DNA of 64,000 bases. Origin: Hypomyces perniciosus (taxonomy: Eukaryota; Ascomycota; Sordariomycetes; Hypocreales; Hypocreaceae). The notes under the pieces are model-generated. The model worked only from the letters and a program-made list of their open reading frames with translations, made no database searches and had not been told where the DNA came from. A program made the position numbers and the translations under genes. Each line of letters opens with the position of its first letter. The first letter of the stretch is position 1. Where the stretch lies: NCBI GenBank assembly GCA_008477525.1, contig SPDT01000002.1, positions 2,790,001 through 2,854,000 of the forward strand, in the 5' to 3' direction. Positions 10,578 to 22,171 of the stretch are shown here, one piece after another.

Positions 10578-13500
10578 TTACGCAGCCTCCCTATCGAGCG
10601 ACTGTCCCAAAACCATCTCATGGTAAACCCCCCTCTTAGCCACCAACTCGTCATGCGACCCCATCTCCACAATCTTGCCCTTCGCAAACACCGCAATCAG
10701 ATGCGCATCCCGGATCGTGCTCAGTCTATGCGCCACCGCCACTGTTGTCCTCCCTCCCACTGCCGCAGCGCGATCGAGCGCCTCCTTGACCACCTTTTCA
10801 GACTCGGTGTCCAGAGCGCTGGTCGCCTCGTCGAGGAGTAAGAGGCGGGGATTGCGGATCAGCGCACGCGCGATGGCGATGCGTTGGCGCTGGCCGCCCG
10901 AGAGAGAGAGGCCTTGGTTGCCGCAGGGGGTGGCTAGGCCGTCGGGGAGAGAAGAGACAAAGTCCCAGATGTTGGCTTGTTTACATGCAGAGATGGTGTC
11001 CTCGTCTGAGGGCTCGGTTTGCTCGACACCGAGGGAGATGTTGTCCCGGATAGAGCCCTGGTAGAGCACGGGCTCTTGCTGCACGAGGGCGATGTCGCGA
11101 CGGTAGAGGCAGCGATCGTATGTCTTGAGGTCTTGTCCGTCGGCGCGAATCTCGCCGGTAGTAGGGTCGTAGAAGCGCTGGAGGAGGGCGATCATGGTTG
11201 ATTTGCCGCAGCCGGAAGCGCCAACTAGGGCGATCATCTTGCCGGATTGGATGTCGAGATCAACACCGCGGAGGACCTTGATGTTCTGTCTGAGCGGGTA
11301 CGAGAAGCCGATGTCGTCACAGACAACGGATGTGCCCCCTTTCTCCTTTAGGTTGTCGTGTTTGTCCTGGTTATTGTCGTCGTGGCCGTCGTAGTCGAAG
11401 AGCGTGAGCTGTTTGCGTAGACGGAAGATGTAGTTTATAGCAGTGCGGGCCTTGGTGATGCTCGTGGTGTACTGGAAGAACATTGCAGCCGACTCGCCCG
11501 AGAAAACAATCGCGATGAAGACTGTGTAGAACTGCCCCGTGTTATACTCTCCCGTCGAGACCAGTCTGCCGCCGTACCAGAAACCAAGAGCCATGGCGAG
11601 GAATGACACGGACTGACTGAGCGAGTAAAAGAACATCTTCCAGCCCAGAGATCCAATGGCGCGCAACGCAATGCCGTCAAGTGCCTTGCTGTATCTCTCA
11701 ATAACAGCCCTTTCGAGCGCCAGCGATGAGACTGTCCGGATGGCCATGGCAGCCTCTGATGCTAATCCGCTGCTCTTGGCGAACAGCCCAGCGTTGTCCT
11801 CCTCGAACCTAAACTCGAGTCTTATGCGCAGGTATCCAGCAATAACCAGAACCGGCAGCGCCCCAAGGGCGAGCACAAGTCCCAGCTTCCATCCGTAGCA
11901 GATGGCAAGGATGCAGCTCGACACCAGGTTGATAATGTTGATGAGAATGAGGGCAAAGTTCATGGACACGAGCTCTTGCAGACTAGTCGGCTCGGAGGCG
12001 AGCCGCGAGACGAGAGCGCCGGTGTTATTGTCGGGGTTGTCGAAGAAGGACATGTCCTGGCGGAGGGTGTTGTTGAAGATTTCGCCACGGTAGAACTTCA
12101 TAACATGCTGTTTAGAGGGTATAGTCAGCTCTTGCAATCTTTGAGTGTCGTCGTCGTATTTTCAGGGGGGCTGATATACCTGGGCTATCAAGTTGGTGAT
12201 CCATCCGGCAATGGCATATGCGACAAAGTTGGCGAGGGCCACAACGAAGAACATGAGAGCGAAGAAGTTGGCTTTGCTGACATCGATAGTCTCGAATGCT
12301 TCCATGGTCTTGGAGAACAGAATGGCCAAAGCAGGATATGTGGCACCTAGAAGTATCCAAGTTAACATGTCGGTCGTGTGATTCAAGAAGGGGAAGCATA
12401 CCTCCCGCACAACAGGTTACAACATTGATAGCCATAGGCCACCATAATGCCGGTTGCTCCTTGAGGATGAGGTACAATCCATGCAGCAGACCGTAAAGTT
12501 CGGCCTTGTCGGCGGACGCAGTCCTATGGGTCAAAGTCACGGAATAGTTGGTCAAGGGCACGTCGAGATCAACGGGTCCATCCTTGTCATCCTCCTCAGT
12601 CTCACCCGCATCCTGGCTACTGCTCAAGTCTTGCGTCTTCACAAGCCGTGCATACGCACCCTCCATTTCGATCAACTGCTCATGTGTCCCCTGCTCCAGC
12701 GTCTGCCCCTTGGACATGACGATGATATTATCCGCATCGCGAATAGTGGACAGCCGGTGCGCAATGACGATCATGGTGCGCCCCTTGGCCACGTTGTTGA
12801 GTGCTTTTTGAACAATCTTCTCGGCGTTGGGATCGAGTGCGCTGGTGGCTTCGTCGAGGAGGAGGACCTTTGGGTTGGAGATGATGCTGCGGGCGATGAC
12901 GATGCGCTGCTTTTGTCCACCAGAGAGTGAGGCACCGCGTTCGCCGATGATGGTTTCGTAGCCCTTGGGTACTGTCAGCTAACTGGCCTTTCTCAATAAG
13001 ATGATGGGTGCTCTGACATTGGGTAATTCTTCAATAAAGTCGTGCGCATAAGCTGCTTGGCATGCTCCCTTGACCAGCTTTGTCTTTTCTTCGTCAGAGA
13101 GGTTTGCCATATCAGTACCGGTGAGGCCGTCCATGACATTTTGAAGGATAGTTCCACTGAACAGAGTCGGTTCCTTTACAAGATTAGCAAAGCGTAGATT
13201 CGTTTGTGAAACTTAGCAAATCTGGACACCCACCTGTTGCACCAGTCTGATTCTTGTCCTTAGCCACTGTAAGTTGAGCGACTCAACAGGACGTCCGTCG
13301 AGAGTAATTGACCCAGCTGGCGAAGGATACCATCTCTCCAAAAGTCCAAAGATGGTACTCTTGCCCGACCCGCTGGCGCCCACCAAGGCCGTTGTCTTGT
13401 TTGCCGGAATATCCAAGTTGAGTCCATTAAGAACCTGTACGTCTGGCCGCGAGGGATACGCAAACCGCACATCTCGGAGCTTGATATCTCCTTGAAAACC

Positions 13501-15038
13501 CTCAATCTTCTCTCCCTCATCAGAGAGTGAGTCGACAGCAGACTTGCGATCGATGATGGCGAACAAGTCTTGAGCCGCAGCCGTAGCTTTGGAAATGGCA
13601 ATGGTTTGTGGTGCGATCTGGGTAAGCGCTTGGGCAGCGACGAGGACTGCAAAAATAACACTAATACCTTATAGTCAGCTTTTCAAGCAACAGAGTCAAA
13701 GACGGCTGCGTTTAGGGGATATTGACTCACGTCACGATGGTGCCAGGCTGGGCAACTTCTCCGCTCGAATACATCTTCATCCCGTACCAAAAGGCAAGGG
13801 CATAACCCGCAAAGACGCAAAAGAATTCCGTGGGGAAAAGAATCATATAAACATATGACTTCTTGTCTCCAATCTTTTTTGCCTCGTCCAGGATATGGGT
13901 AAATCGCCGACTCAGCTTCGGGAAGGCCCAAAATGCGTGCGCCGTTCGAATGGTGGAGAAGGCCTCCTCAGCCAGCGATCCCGACGTGCTGTAAATATCA
14001 AACATGGCATACTCGTACATGGTATCGTAGATGACGGCAATGACGGTGACGATGATGTTGAGCGGAACGATACAGAGGACGACAAGGGTCAGCTTCCACT
14101 GCACGCTGAACGCCACGATAAATGCAGTGATGAAGCTGGAGGTAGCTTGGATGGTATTGCCGAATTTCTCAGAGATGCCATTGTTGATGAGGTTGCCGTT
14201 GGTCGTGATTTGTCCGGCGATGGAGGAAGATGGAGAGTCGAAAAAGGAGATTTCCTGGCGGAGAGTCTGGCGGACAAAGTCTACCCGCAGTTCCTTGGTT
14301 GTCCTGATGGCAGCTATGGAGACGAGGACCTGGAAGCACGTCAGCGATGAGGACTGTCATCTATAATCTATGGTTGACTAACCGTCCAGATATAAGTCAA
14401 GACGAATTTCCCAATGAAGAGGTAGACAAAGAAGAGCCTACATGGCTGTTAGCAAAGCTGTCTCAAACTCTGGGTGTAAGCACTAGGTGCAAGACAAGCC
14501 ATACGTATATTTTGAAACTTGGTCTCTGTAGGCATCAGGTGTCAAGGTTCCCACAACGAAATCATTGAAGACGTTGACGAAATTGCCAAACACAATGTCC
14601 ATCAAGGGTAGGACAGTGCCCGCAGCAATCATGCAGATGAAGGCAATGCCATTCAGAAGCCATCCTAGCTTATCGTTGTAGGAAAAGACACGCTATGAGG
14701 ATTCATCAGTCTCTGTAGTTTGTAGGAATCAAAACGAATAGGATTAATTAAATAAATTGGGGCTGAGCAGATGATTTGTGATGATCTGATAACAGAGGAT
14801 TAGGCTAAGCCGAAGATCTGACTTGGATCCCTAGCGCCACAAATATAGTAGTAAGACAAAAAAAAATAGTATTAGTAGTAGATATACGCACCAGGAAATA
14901 TTTGAAGCTCGCCTCATCAGTCTTCTTTTTCTCATCGGCGTTCTTCTCCCCTGGAGTCCCCATTTCATCGGAGATGTCGTTGCGGCCAGTGGGAGTCGAC
15001 TCTGGATCATCCATCATCGCCTTCTCAGCAGCACCCAT
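10578..15038 (-). CDS. Full-size ABC-B (MDR/P-glycoprotein type) transporter
   Basis: This is an ATP-driven exporter with two TMD-NBD halves, probably at the plasma membrane. Nine exons (15038-14892, 14692-14505, 14437-14383, 14329-13731, 13660-13234, 13173-13018, 12963-12402, 12346-12180, 12107-10578) keep frame and give 1276 aa, normal for the family. NBD1 has GASGSGKST, LSGGQKQR, VLLLDEATSALD and IAHRLST. NBD2 has GASGCGKST, LSGGQRQR, LLLLDEATSALD and VAHRLST. Both Walker B Glu residues are present, so both sites look competent. Exon 6 ends at a weak donor (GTCAGA); the join reads EELPN-GYETIIGERG. The first 50 residues are hydrophilic and charged. It is head-to-head with a Zn2Cys6 regulator. 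The substrate cannot be inferred; drug or toxin efflux is only a family guess. Confidence 0.92.
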
Positions 15039-15623
15039 GCTCAGAGAAGCGGAAGTTCAATTTCGAAGACAGTTGCTCGGAGTTTGAAGCGGAAACATTC
15101 AGATCGTTGCGCCATCAGTGGAGTTTTGCTGGGTGGCGATGTCGACTTGGCTTTATACCTGTACTTGTAAGTCGCCATGAGGCGGACTTGTGATAGTACT
15201 GAGAAAAACAAACCTAGCATTACTCGTAATCGTACATACCACGGAGCCGAAGGTTTGGACTTTCATCTCAGCGTATTCTCTCGTGTTGGCTGCCAAGACA
15301 GTCCACGTAATGTTGAGACGGCACTGACATATTGCATTCCCACACTCACACGTTCACGTCTACCAGGTAGGTGCGGATTTGCCTGTGGAGATTCTCGGTT
15401 AGCGATTGTACTGCCAGTACTTGGTAAATTCCCCTGTAATACTGTAATACCTAGGTACTAGTAATCAAAGCAAGCCTCAATGGCCAGGTTAATGGCATCG
15501 GCAGTGACTCACCCGATCGGCCCATCTTGGCGTTCTGAGGCGTATTCGCTTATGTTAAGGTTATTATTATTAGGTACATATGATTCCAAGCCTCATTGCT
15601 TCCATTTTCTATCTACGGAGTAT

Positions 15624-15641
15624 GTACGAAGTACTTCGTAC
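15624..15641. repeat. Perfect 18-bp palindrome
   Basis: GTACGAAGTACTTCGTAC is self-complementary over 18 bases and lies between the divergent transporter and regulator genes. A related CTACGGAGTA precedes it by a few bases. Confidence 0.88.
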
Positions 15642-15837
15642 TACGCGGATACGCCGAGTTAGTCATCTCGCCGCCCTGGCCCTAAAATCACTGGGTCCCA
15701 TATAATTGGTACATCGCAGTGCGGTTGTTTTCTCTAACTCTTCTTGGGGATGCCTCCCCTTCATTACATTAACGCCCTTCCCACTTCGGGAAAACATTCC
15801 CCCATCCCACACCCCAACAGCCCCTACAGGCCTCCAT

Positions 15838-15893
15838 AGTGGACTTTCAGTGGGCTCTCAGTGGACTTCTCTCAGCAGACTCTCAGTGGACGC
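15838..15893. repeat. Short direct repeats (TCAGTGGAC family)
   Basis: Four imperfect copies of a ~10-bp unit (AGTGGACTTT, CAGTGGGCTC, CAGTGGACTT, CAGTGGACGC) occur within 56 bases. The unit is not seen elsewhere nearby. Possible binding-site cluster or simple tandem drift. Confidence 0.6.
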
Positions 15894-16344
15894 AGTACCC
15901 GAGCGGTACGGATTGACGGCGCCCGCGGGTCCCGGAAATTCGCCGGCAATGGTCCCACTATCTTTGCCTTTGCTCCATCGGTTTGCCAGTTGAAGGCTTA
16001 GAAGCCGCTCATACAAACCGCTTCCGCGGACGAATCGAACGCTCTCGGGACGCCGTGTTCGTGTTTCACTTCAGCCGGGCCTATCATGTGTACGGAGTAC
16101 TGTTACCAAGTAGGCTGTGTTTGAGTTGTATGATTGATTGCTTGCTTGCTGGCTGGCTGGCATGGCCATTGACCCGCGCACGCCGTGACGACCAGAGCAT
16201 TCACTCCCTCACCTCGACAATCAAACAAACCAACCAACCAACCAACAGCATCTCTCACAGAGCAGACAGAACAAACGCATCAATCACGGATCCTGTAAGA
16301 ACTCGTCATAACTCACTCGCTCACTCACTGTCTGCGCGCCTACG

Positions 16345-19125
16345 ATGCAGAGTCTGGCGGTGCCCGCGGCTGCCGATGACCCAGCAGCCCGGAGAGCTGT
16401 ACGTTGATACCCATCATTTGCTGTCTCTTGTCTTGTCTTGTCTTGACTCATCCCGTCTCATCTCGTCGTTCCTTGTCCCCCATTTCCCCCATCCAGACAG
16501 GGATCCGCTGCCCTGTAGGGCTCTGCTCCGTGACGTGGTGGATGCACTAACAGCCTCGTTTTATCCAACAGTGTGACCAATGCCGCCTGCGCAAAGTAAG
16601 TGCCGAAGTCCAAGTCCAAGTCCAATGTCCCCACGTGGTCGAGACGCTGATCTTTGCGTGCTGCCAAAAAAGATCCGTTGTGATAAGGATTGGCCGTGTT
16701 CCAACTGCCGGACCGCAAAGCGGACCTGTACATCAACCGGCGCCGGACAACGGCCGAAGGAGCCCCGGCAAAGGGTCCTCATTTCATCCCAATAGTCGGT
16801 CCATCCTTTCCAACATTCCTTTCCTAACAATTTCATTTCATCCCTTTCCTTTCCTGTCCTTTTCACCGGCATTCGAATACGCCGCCCCACTGCTTGGCAA
16901 ATTCATCCATTCATCCAGTCAGTCCACTAACAACCTGCACCAGTGAAAGGAAGATCGACCAGATAGAGGTTCGCCTTGGCAATATCGAGGGCCTGATAAG
17001 GAATCTCTCGCTGCCCGCGGCCCCTGAGTCTGGGAGAGCCGTCCGCACCCCGCAGACCGGCAGCAGTATCCCAACTGCTGCCTCCACCTGCGACTATGAT
17101 AGCTCCGACGACGAGTCCGCTATAGGCGGCGACTCAGGCTTGACCGTCCATACCACTTTTGCGAGCGAGTTCCTCGAGCACGCTGTTAGGAGGACCTCGT
17201 TGCGGGCTGTCAACCCAAAGATGGAGACGGCCCTGGCCAATCTCCGCCAGCTGGTCGACATGCAGAAGCGCCGCTCCATAAGTCATGGCCCTCGGTTTCC
17301 TCTGCAGCAGCCCGTACCCTCTGGAGGAGTCAGCAAGTTGCCCATGCCCCCAATGGAAAGTGTGGTTTCCATGTTGAAGCATGTCAAAGGCAAGCAATGC
17401 CCTCGAGTCCTCAGCCATCGTTGGCAGCATAGTGATCGTTTGTTGACAGTGTCATATCCAGCTGCTCCTCCAACCTTCTTCACCATCTTGTGCACTCTTG
17501 TCGGCATAAAGGAATTCCCAGATATCTGCCGAAGCGTCTATTTCGCCACCGAGGATGTTTCCGATGCCACCTTTGCCGTTGTAAATGCCATGCTCTATAA
17601 CCTTTTCTTAGAACAACACGCGTTGACCAAGGATGAGTCCTTGCGGCAAGAGTATAGCTCATATATCAATACCTGTCGAATCAATCTCGAAACCACTCTC
17701 GCCAACTTCCCCCTATTCCTATCCCCAAAGATCGAAAACGTCCAGGCTCTTCTCCTCGGGGTAAATTGCCCCCCCTTTTCAACACATTGAGTTCATGCTG
17801 GTGAATGATGTTTTGCTGATAGGGGTCAACAGTCTCTCTACGCCGTTGATGTCTCAAGGCCATCGGTTGCCTCACATCTCGCCAGCATGGCAGCCTGCCT
17901 TTGTCAAATAGGCGGATATCATCGTGCCGAGACCCTCCGCCACGACCCCCCTCTCATTGCTCGGCGAAAGAAGATTCTCTTCTGGCATGTGTATACCATA
18001 GATAAAGGCCTTGTCTTGAGATTGGGCCGCGCCTCAGCCATCCCCGAATGTGATATCGACATCCCGCGCGAGTTCGAGGTTAATGGCTTCGACGAGGCCA
18101 CGAGTATCTTCCCAACATTATGGGTCAAAATTAGCAACCTGCAGAGCCGCATTTATGAACAACTGTTGGGACCCCCCCAAACCCTACTGCAACGAGGCGC
18201 ACAGCTGACCATTCATCGTCTTACAGTTACAGTCCAGCAGCACTGGCGAGTCCACCGGCCGAGTTGGTGCACAGAGCACAAATGCTGGCCGCTGAATGTC
18301 GCAGACTGGAAGTTGATGCGTCCGAGAGTCGCACGAAGGTGTCTGCACTGCTCAAATCGATAGACACGTCTGATCTCGTCGACGTTTTCCTCAAAGGGGA
18401 CGAGGTCCAATTTCATGCAACGAAGACGCTCATCTACCGAGTCATTCCCGCACCTGAAGGCTCTGTCAGCCGGTTCTGCGACGAATGCCTTGAGGCAGCC
18501 CGCGATGCTATGAAGACCCATCAAAACTGCGTTCGCTTCATTGAGAACGGTACCTACATCAAGTCTATGTATATCCATGGGTGAGTGCTTCCCCCTACCA
18601 TCCCCCTTTTGCCTTTTGGTTGCTGTTCATTTGTAATGCTCGGATTGCTGATAGAAGGACTGCCCTAGGAGCCTCCTCTTGATCCCATTTGCCCCATTCT
18701 TCGTCCTGTTCTGCTACGTCATAGAGACTTCTTCACTACAAGATCTTCAAGTGCTCCAGGATTTTGTCGACTCGCTCGAGATGGCCAAGGGTTCATCAGA
18801 GTCAATCGACAAGCTCTACCGCCTGTGTCGAGTCATGTGCGATATCGCCATGTTGTATGTAGAGACTAAGACTCAGCACCAGCAGGACCGGAATTCGATG
18901 CCCATCGGAGACGAGTTTGAGATGTATCTGAGCCAGCTGGGCTTCATGCCGACGGAAGACCATGCGATGGCTCACGCAAACGATACCGGCGCGCCGGTTC
19001 CTGGCACTGGTCAGGTTGCGCAGCTTGCTGATTGGTTTTCAAGGAGTCGGACGATGATGGGTATGCTGGAGGACGACATGTCGCAAGAGGATTCGTATCA
19101 GTGGATGCAGCCGGACCAGATGTAA
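16345..19125 (+). CDS. Zn2Cys6 transcription factor with Fungal_trans domain
   Basis: This is a nuclear DNA-binding regulator. Seven exons (16345-16398, 16572-16595, 16673-16794, 16944-17760, 17833-18164, 18227-18580, 18669-19125) keep frame throughout and give 719 aa. The binuclear cluster is assembled from exons 1-3: CDQCRLRK-IRCDKDWPCSNC-RTAKRTC fits Cx2Cx6Cx5Cx2Cx6C. A short coiled linker follows (ERKIDQIEVRLGNIEGLIRN). The middle homology region contains KKILFWHVYTIDKGLVLRLGRAS, typical of PF04082. The C-terminus is acidic and Gln/Met-rich. The third intron (16795-16943) uses a non-ideal donor, GTCGGT, chosen because it alone keeps frame. It is divergent from the ABC transporter, which makes a regulator-target pair plausible but unproven. 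Confidence 0.88.
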
Positions 19126-19216
19126 TTTTTTTGTACCAAGACCAAGACCAAGCGAAGATAATACCCCACGTAATAGCAATAGCCCAAACGGCGCTGCTTG
19201 TTGAATGAACTGGGCC

Positions 19217-19796
19217 TCAATCGGTGGGGAACCTGGGGTCGTAGACTTCATAGTCTTCGTCTTCCGTGTCGCTCTCAACCAGGGAGTCCTGATGCAGCTG
19301 CAGGGGGGGTTTCGCTGTCGGGACATCAGGCGCCGAGCTTGGGATCTTGTTCGTCACGGTGTCGGCTGATGGCGCGGATTCGCCAACGGGCGCAAAGGCG
19401 CTTTTGAAACCAGTCTTCTTGAACCCACCCTTCTTGAACCCGCCGCTACTGGTGGACGCTGTATCCTGGGTGCCAAGCTTGATGCTGATCATGCCATCTG
19501 CCTTGGCCTCTGCCTTCCTCGCCCTGGCTCCCGCGTTGGGGTCGCGCACCATGGCCTTCATGTCCTTGAGGCGCTGCTTGTGGCTGTGGTCGTAGCTGCT
19601 GAGGTGGGCTTCGTAGTCGTTCATGCGCGAGTAGCCTTTGGAGCAGAGAGTGCAGAAGAAGGACTTTTGGGCCTCTCGTGCCGACGAGGTCTGGGCGGGA
19701 GGAAGGGTTTGGTGTCTCTGGTATTGCTCGCGGGTTAGCTCAGACGCGGTGCAGAAGGGATGGCGAGGAGGAGGAGGAGGAACTAACAGGAGGCAT
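19217..19796 (-). CDS. Small U1-like C2H2 zinc-finger protein
   Basis: Two exons, a 9-nt first exon (19796-19788, MPP) and 19726-19217, give 172 aa. The intron donor is GTTAGT and GCTAAC lies 7 nt before the acceptor. The single finger CTLCSKGYSRMNDYEAHLSSYDH follows Cx2Cx12Hx5H, the U1/matrin style that usually binds RNA or double-stranded RNA. After it come a Lys/Arg/Ala helix (KQRLKDMKAMVRDPNAGAR), a Gly-Phe-Lys repeat (GGFKKGGFKKTGFKSAF) and an acidic tail (ESDTEDEDYEVYDPRFPTD). I do not recognise a named yeast orthologue. It lies tail-to-tail with the Zn2Cys6 gene. Confidence 0.78.
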
Positions 19797-20160
19797 GGTG
19801 AATGAAATGTTGGAGGCTAATATAGTGCTTTGGACAGAAAATTGGAAGCAATAGCGCAATCGAGACGTTGTGAATAGACAGTCGCTGTGTTGTTATTGAG
19901 GTTTGAAGGAGGATGAAGATAATGGAAGATACCTTACCTAGATAGACTCGTGGTGGGGCTCCAAGTCCACCAGTGCCTGAGCTCCAGAAGCTGCTGACAA
20001 GCCTAACTGGCTCGCTGGGCTGCCGCCAACGTCACACAACCTGAAGCTCCAAATGGTTTCCAATCCCGACTTCGACAGGCCCTTATTCCCCTTTATTTTC
20101 TCTCTCTGGTTGGGCTTCGCGAGTTGGACAGCCCTTGCGAATTGAGCTTCGTCCGCCGCC
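19797..20160. promoter_or_regulatory. Divergent spacer between zinc-finger gene and MCP1
   Basis: This is 364 bases between head-to-head genes, with no coding potential beyond shadows. A pyrimidine-rich CTTTATTTTCTCTCTCT tract (20091-20107) lies about 55 bases ahead of the MCP1 start. Confidence 0.45.
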
Positions 20161-21276
20161 ATGGAGCACGACCTGCTGGACCCTGATGACATCCCCCATG
20201 GGGCCAGGGAGCGCAGAGACTCAACCCTGACGTCCATCTCTCTTCTGCACCTCGACCCTTCTCCCATGGACCCCCTGGAGCTGCAGTCTTCAATGGGGTC
20301 AGACAGATATGATTCGGTCTATTCCCTGGCCACGGATGGCAGCATGGAGGAGGGCAGCACCAGGAGCCTCAAGAGCGGCTCAACAATGGCTCCTGGGTTG
20401 AGCGGGAGCGGCCGCGGAGCCATCTACTATTGTTCGTGATGAATGCTGCTGCTGCGAAAGGCTAACTATTCACTGAATGACATAGTAACACGGATCCAGA
20501 AATACTCGAGCTACGCCATGTCCATCTTCACCGGCCTGCATATGGCCAACGTCTCCCTCATACCCGCCGTCACACGAACAGTGGCCGGCTCAGAGACGTA
20601 CCTCCTGATGACCCGTGAACTCTACCAAACACCAATCACAGAACCGCTGTTGGTTGCGCTCCCAGTGATGGCGCACATAGGCTCCGGCATTGCTCTGCGT
20701 CTGCTGAGGAGATCAGAGAACATAAGGAGGTACGGAGGATCAACGCCAGGCATGTATGCTCTGGTGCGGTCGCGAGCAGATTCGACGGGTTCATCACGCT
20801 CTTCTGTCCGGATATGGCCGCACTTGAGCAGAACCTCGCTGTTCGGCTACGCCTTTACGGCTTTCTATGGCGTCCACGTTTTCATGAATCGAATCCTGCC
20901 ACTGGTCGTCGAAGGGGACAGCTCAAATATCGGGCTTGCCTACATCTCACATGGCTTTGCGAAACACCCAATTGTGGCCCAGCTTGCCTATGGTGGTCTG
21001 ATTGTGGTCGGCTCTGGCCACATGATCTGGGGAATGGCTAGATGGCTGGGAATAGCGCCGCCGTCAAGAGGCTTGCTGGGCAGCAGCCAGAATGTGATTA
21101 TCGACAAGAAGGTCAAGAGACAGCGCAGGAGACGGTGGATAGGGATCCAGACTGTGGTCGTGGCCACCACTGCGCTGTGGGCGGTTGGCGGATTGAGAGT
21201 GGTTGCACAGGCTGGGCCGGCAGATGGATGGGTTGGAAAGCTTTACGACGACCTTTTTGCCAAAGTTGGCCTGTGA
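20161..21276 (+). CDS. MCP1: Mcp1-like mitochondrial membrane protein (DUF1691)
   Basis: Mcp1 is a multi-span mitochondrial outer-membrane protein that in yeast recruits Vps13 and suppresses loss of ERMES. Two exons (20161-20431, 20486-21276; intron GTTCGT...CATAG) join as IYYLTRIQKYSSYAMSIFTG and give 353 aa. The N-terminal ~85 residues are Ser/Asp-rich and soluble. The core carries the family hallmarks: FTGLHMANVSLIPA, LPVMAHIGSGIALRLLRR, FYGVHVFMNRILPLVVEGDSSNIG, FAKHPIVAQLAYGGLIVVGSGHMIWG, plus a last helix near 320. Repeated His within helices (GLHM, MAHIG, GVHVF, GHMIWG) suggest haem binding, which is inference. It is well matched to the filamentous-fungal orthologues. Confidence 0.86.
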
Positions 21277-22171
21277 CGAAGCTTGTGACGAAGCCTATGA
21301 CGAAGGGAAATATGACGGCTCATGATGCCTTTCTTTTCGACAAAGATTGCGAGCGACGCCTTGCGAATCGATTGGTTCTGGGCAGAAGCAGTCCGTCGTC
21401 AATCGTACGAGTACATCCTTTTTCCGTGAGTGAAGAATGCACAGTTGTGATGTGTCGCAATGTCACACTGGGTCTGGTATGGAAAAGAAGCAATTATCAT
21501 TGTCTGGAGAGAAGTATATACGAGTAGCATCACATCACAGGCAAGCAAGACACTGCCGGCCGATCTTATGGCGGCACAGCGGGCCCGTTGTAGCGGCCTA
21601 CAGGGGTCATGGCCGCTCCTTTAGTGGCTCGGGTCTCGCTGAGCAGCCTGGACGGGCTTTGCCACTAAGGGCGTCACTGTGGGTAAACTGAAGCCCGCCC
21701 TGTCCGCCTGGGGTGAAACCGCCCACCAAATGCACCGAATGCACCAAATGCCCTGGAAGACAAGACGCACGCCATCGCTCGAAGTGGAATTTCTGGGGGA
21801 GGCGCCTGACTGTGATCTGTACTCCGTACTGAGTACGTACCGGGGGGGTTTTTGCCCACAAAACGCCTGAATGGTGTGCAGCTACAGGGCGTACAGGGGC
21901 GTATGTGCACTAAAACTGAAACCCCGTCCTAACCCCCCCCTCCCTTTGACACCACAGCCTTACTCGTACATATAACAATAGCACTACTATCCGGAGCACC
22001 TATCCAGCTCTTGGATTCCAGAGGTGCTGATCTGCGACTTTGCCTTCTCACGATACTCCGTACGGCAAGCAGAGTCAGACGACGACACCATAATCACCGT
22101 CAGGCTCTGGCGGGCTTCTTGTCGCCCCAAATCGATCGACGTACGCACCCGCACTTCTGTTCTGGTCCAAG
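21277..22171. other. Intergenic, MCP1 3' region and F-box gene upstream region
   Basis: About 900 bases without a supported gene. Contains TACTCCGTACTGAGTACGTAC (21820-21840) and another ACTCCGTAC in the probable leader near 22060, plus CCCCCC runs. The bases just before 22172 look like a leader for the F-box gene. Confidence 0.5.

Larger units (their letters stand above)
15039..16344. promoter_or_regulatory. Divergent region between ABC transporter and Zn2Cys6 factor
   Basis: This is 1.3 kb with no supported gene. It holds an 18-bp perfect palindrome (15624-15641), a local cluster of TCAGTGGAC-like direct repeats (15838-15893), a TACGGAGTAC element (16091-16100) and a CAAA/CCAA simple run (16221-16246). 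The right third looks like a pyrimidine-rich 5' leader of the regulator gene. Confidence 0.5.
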
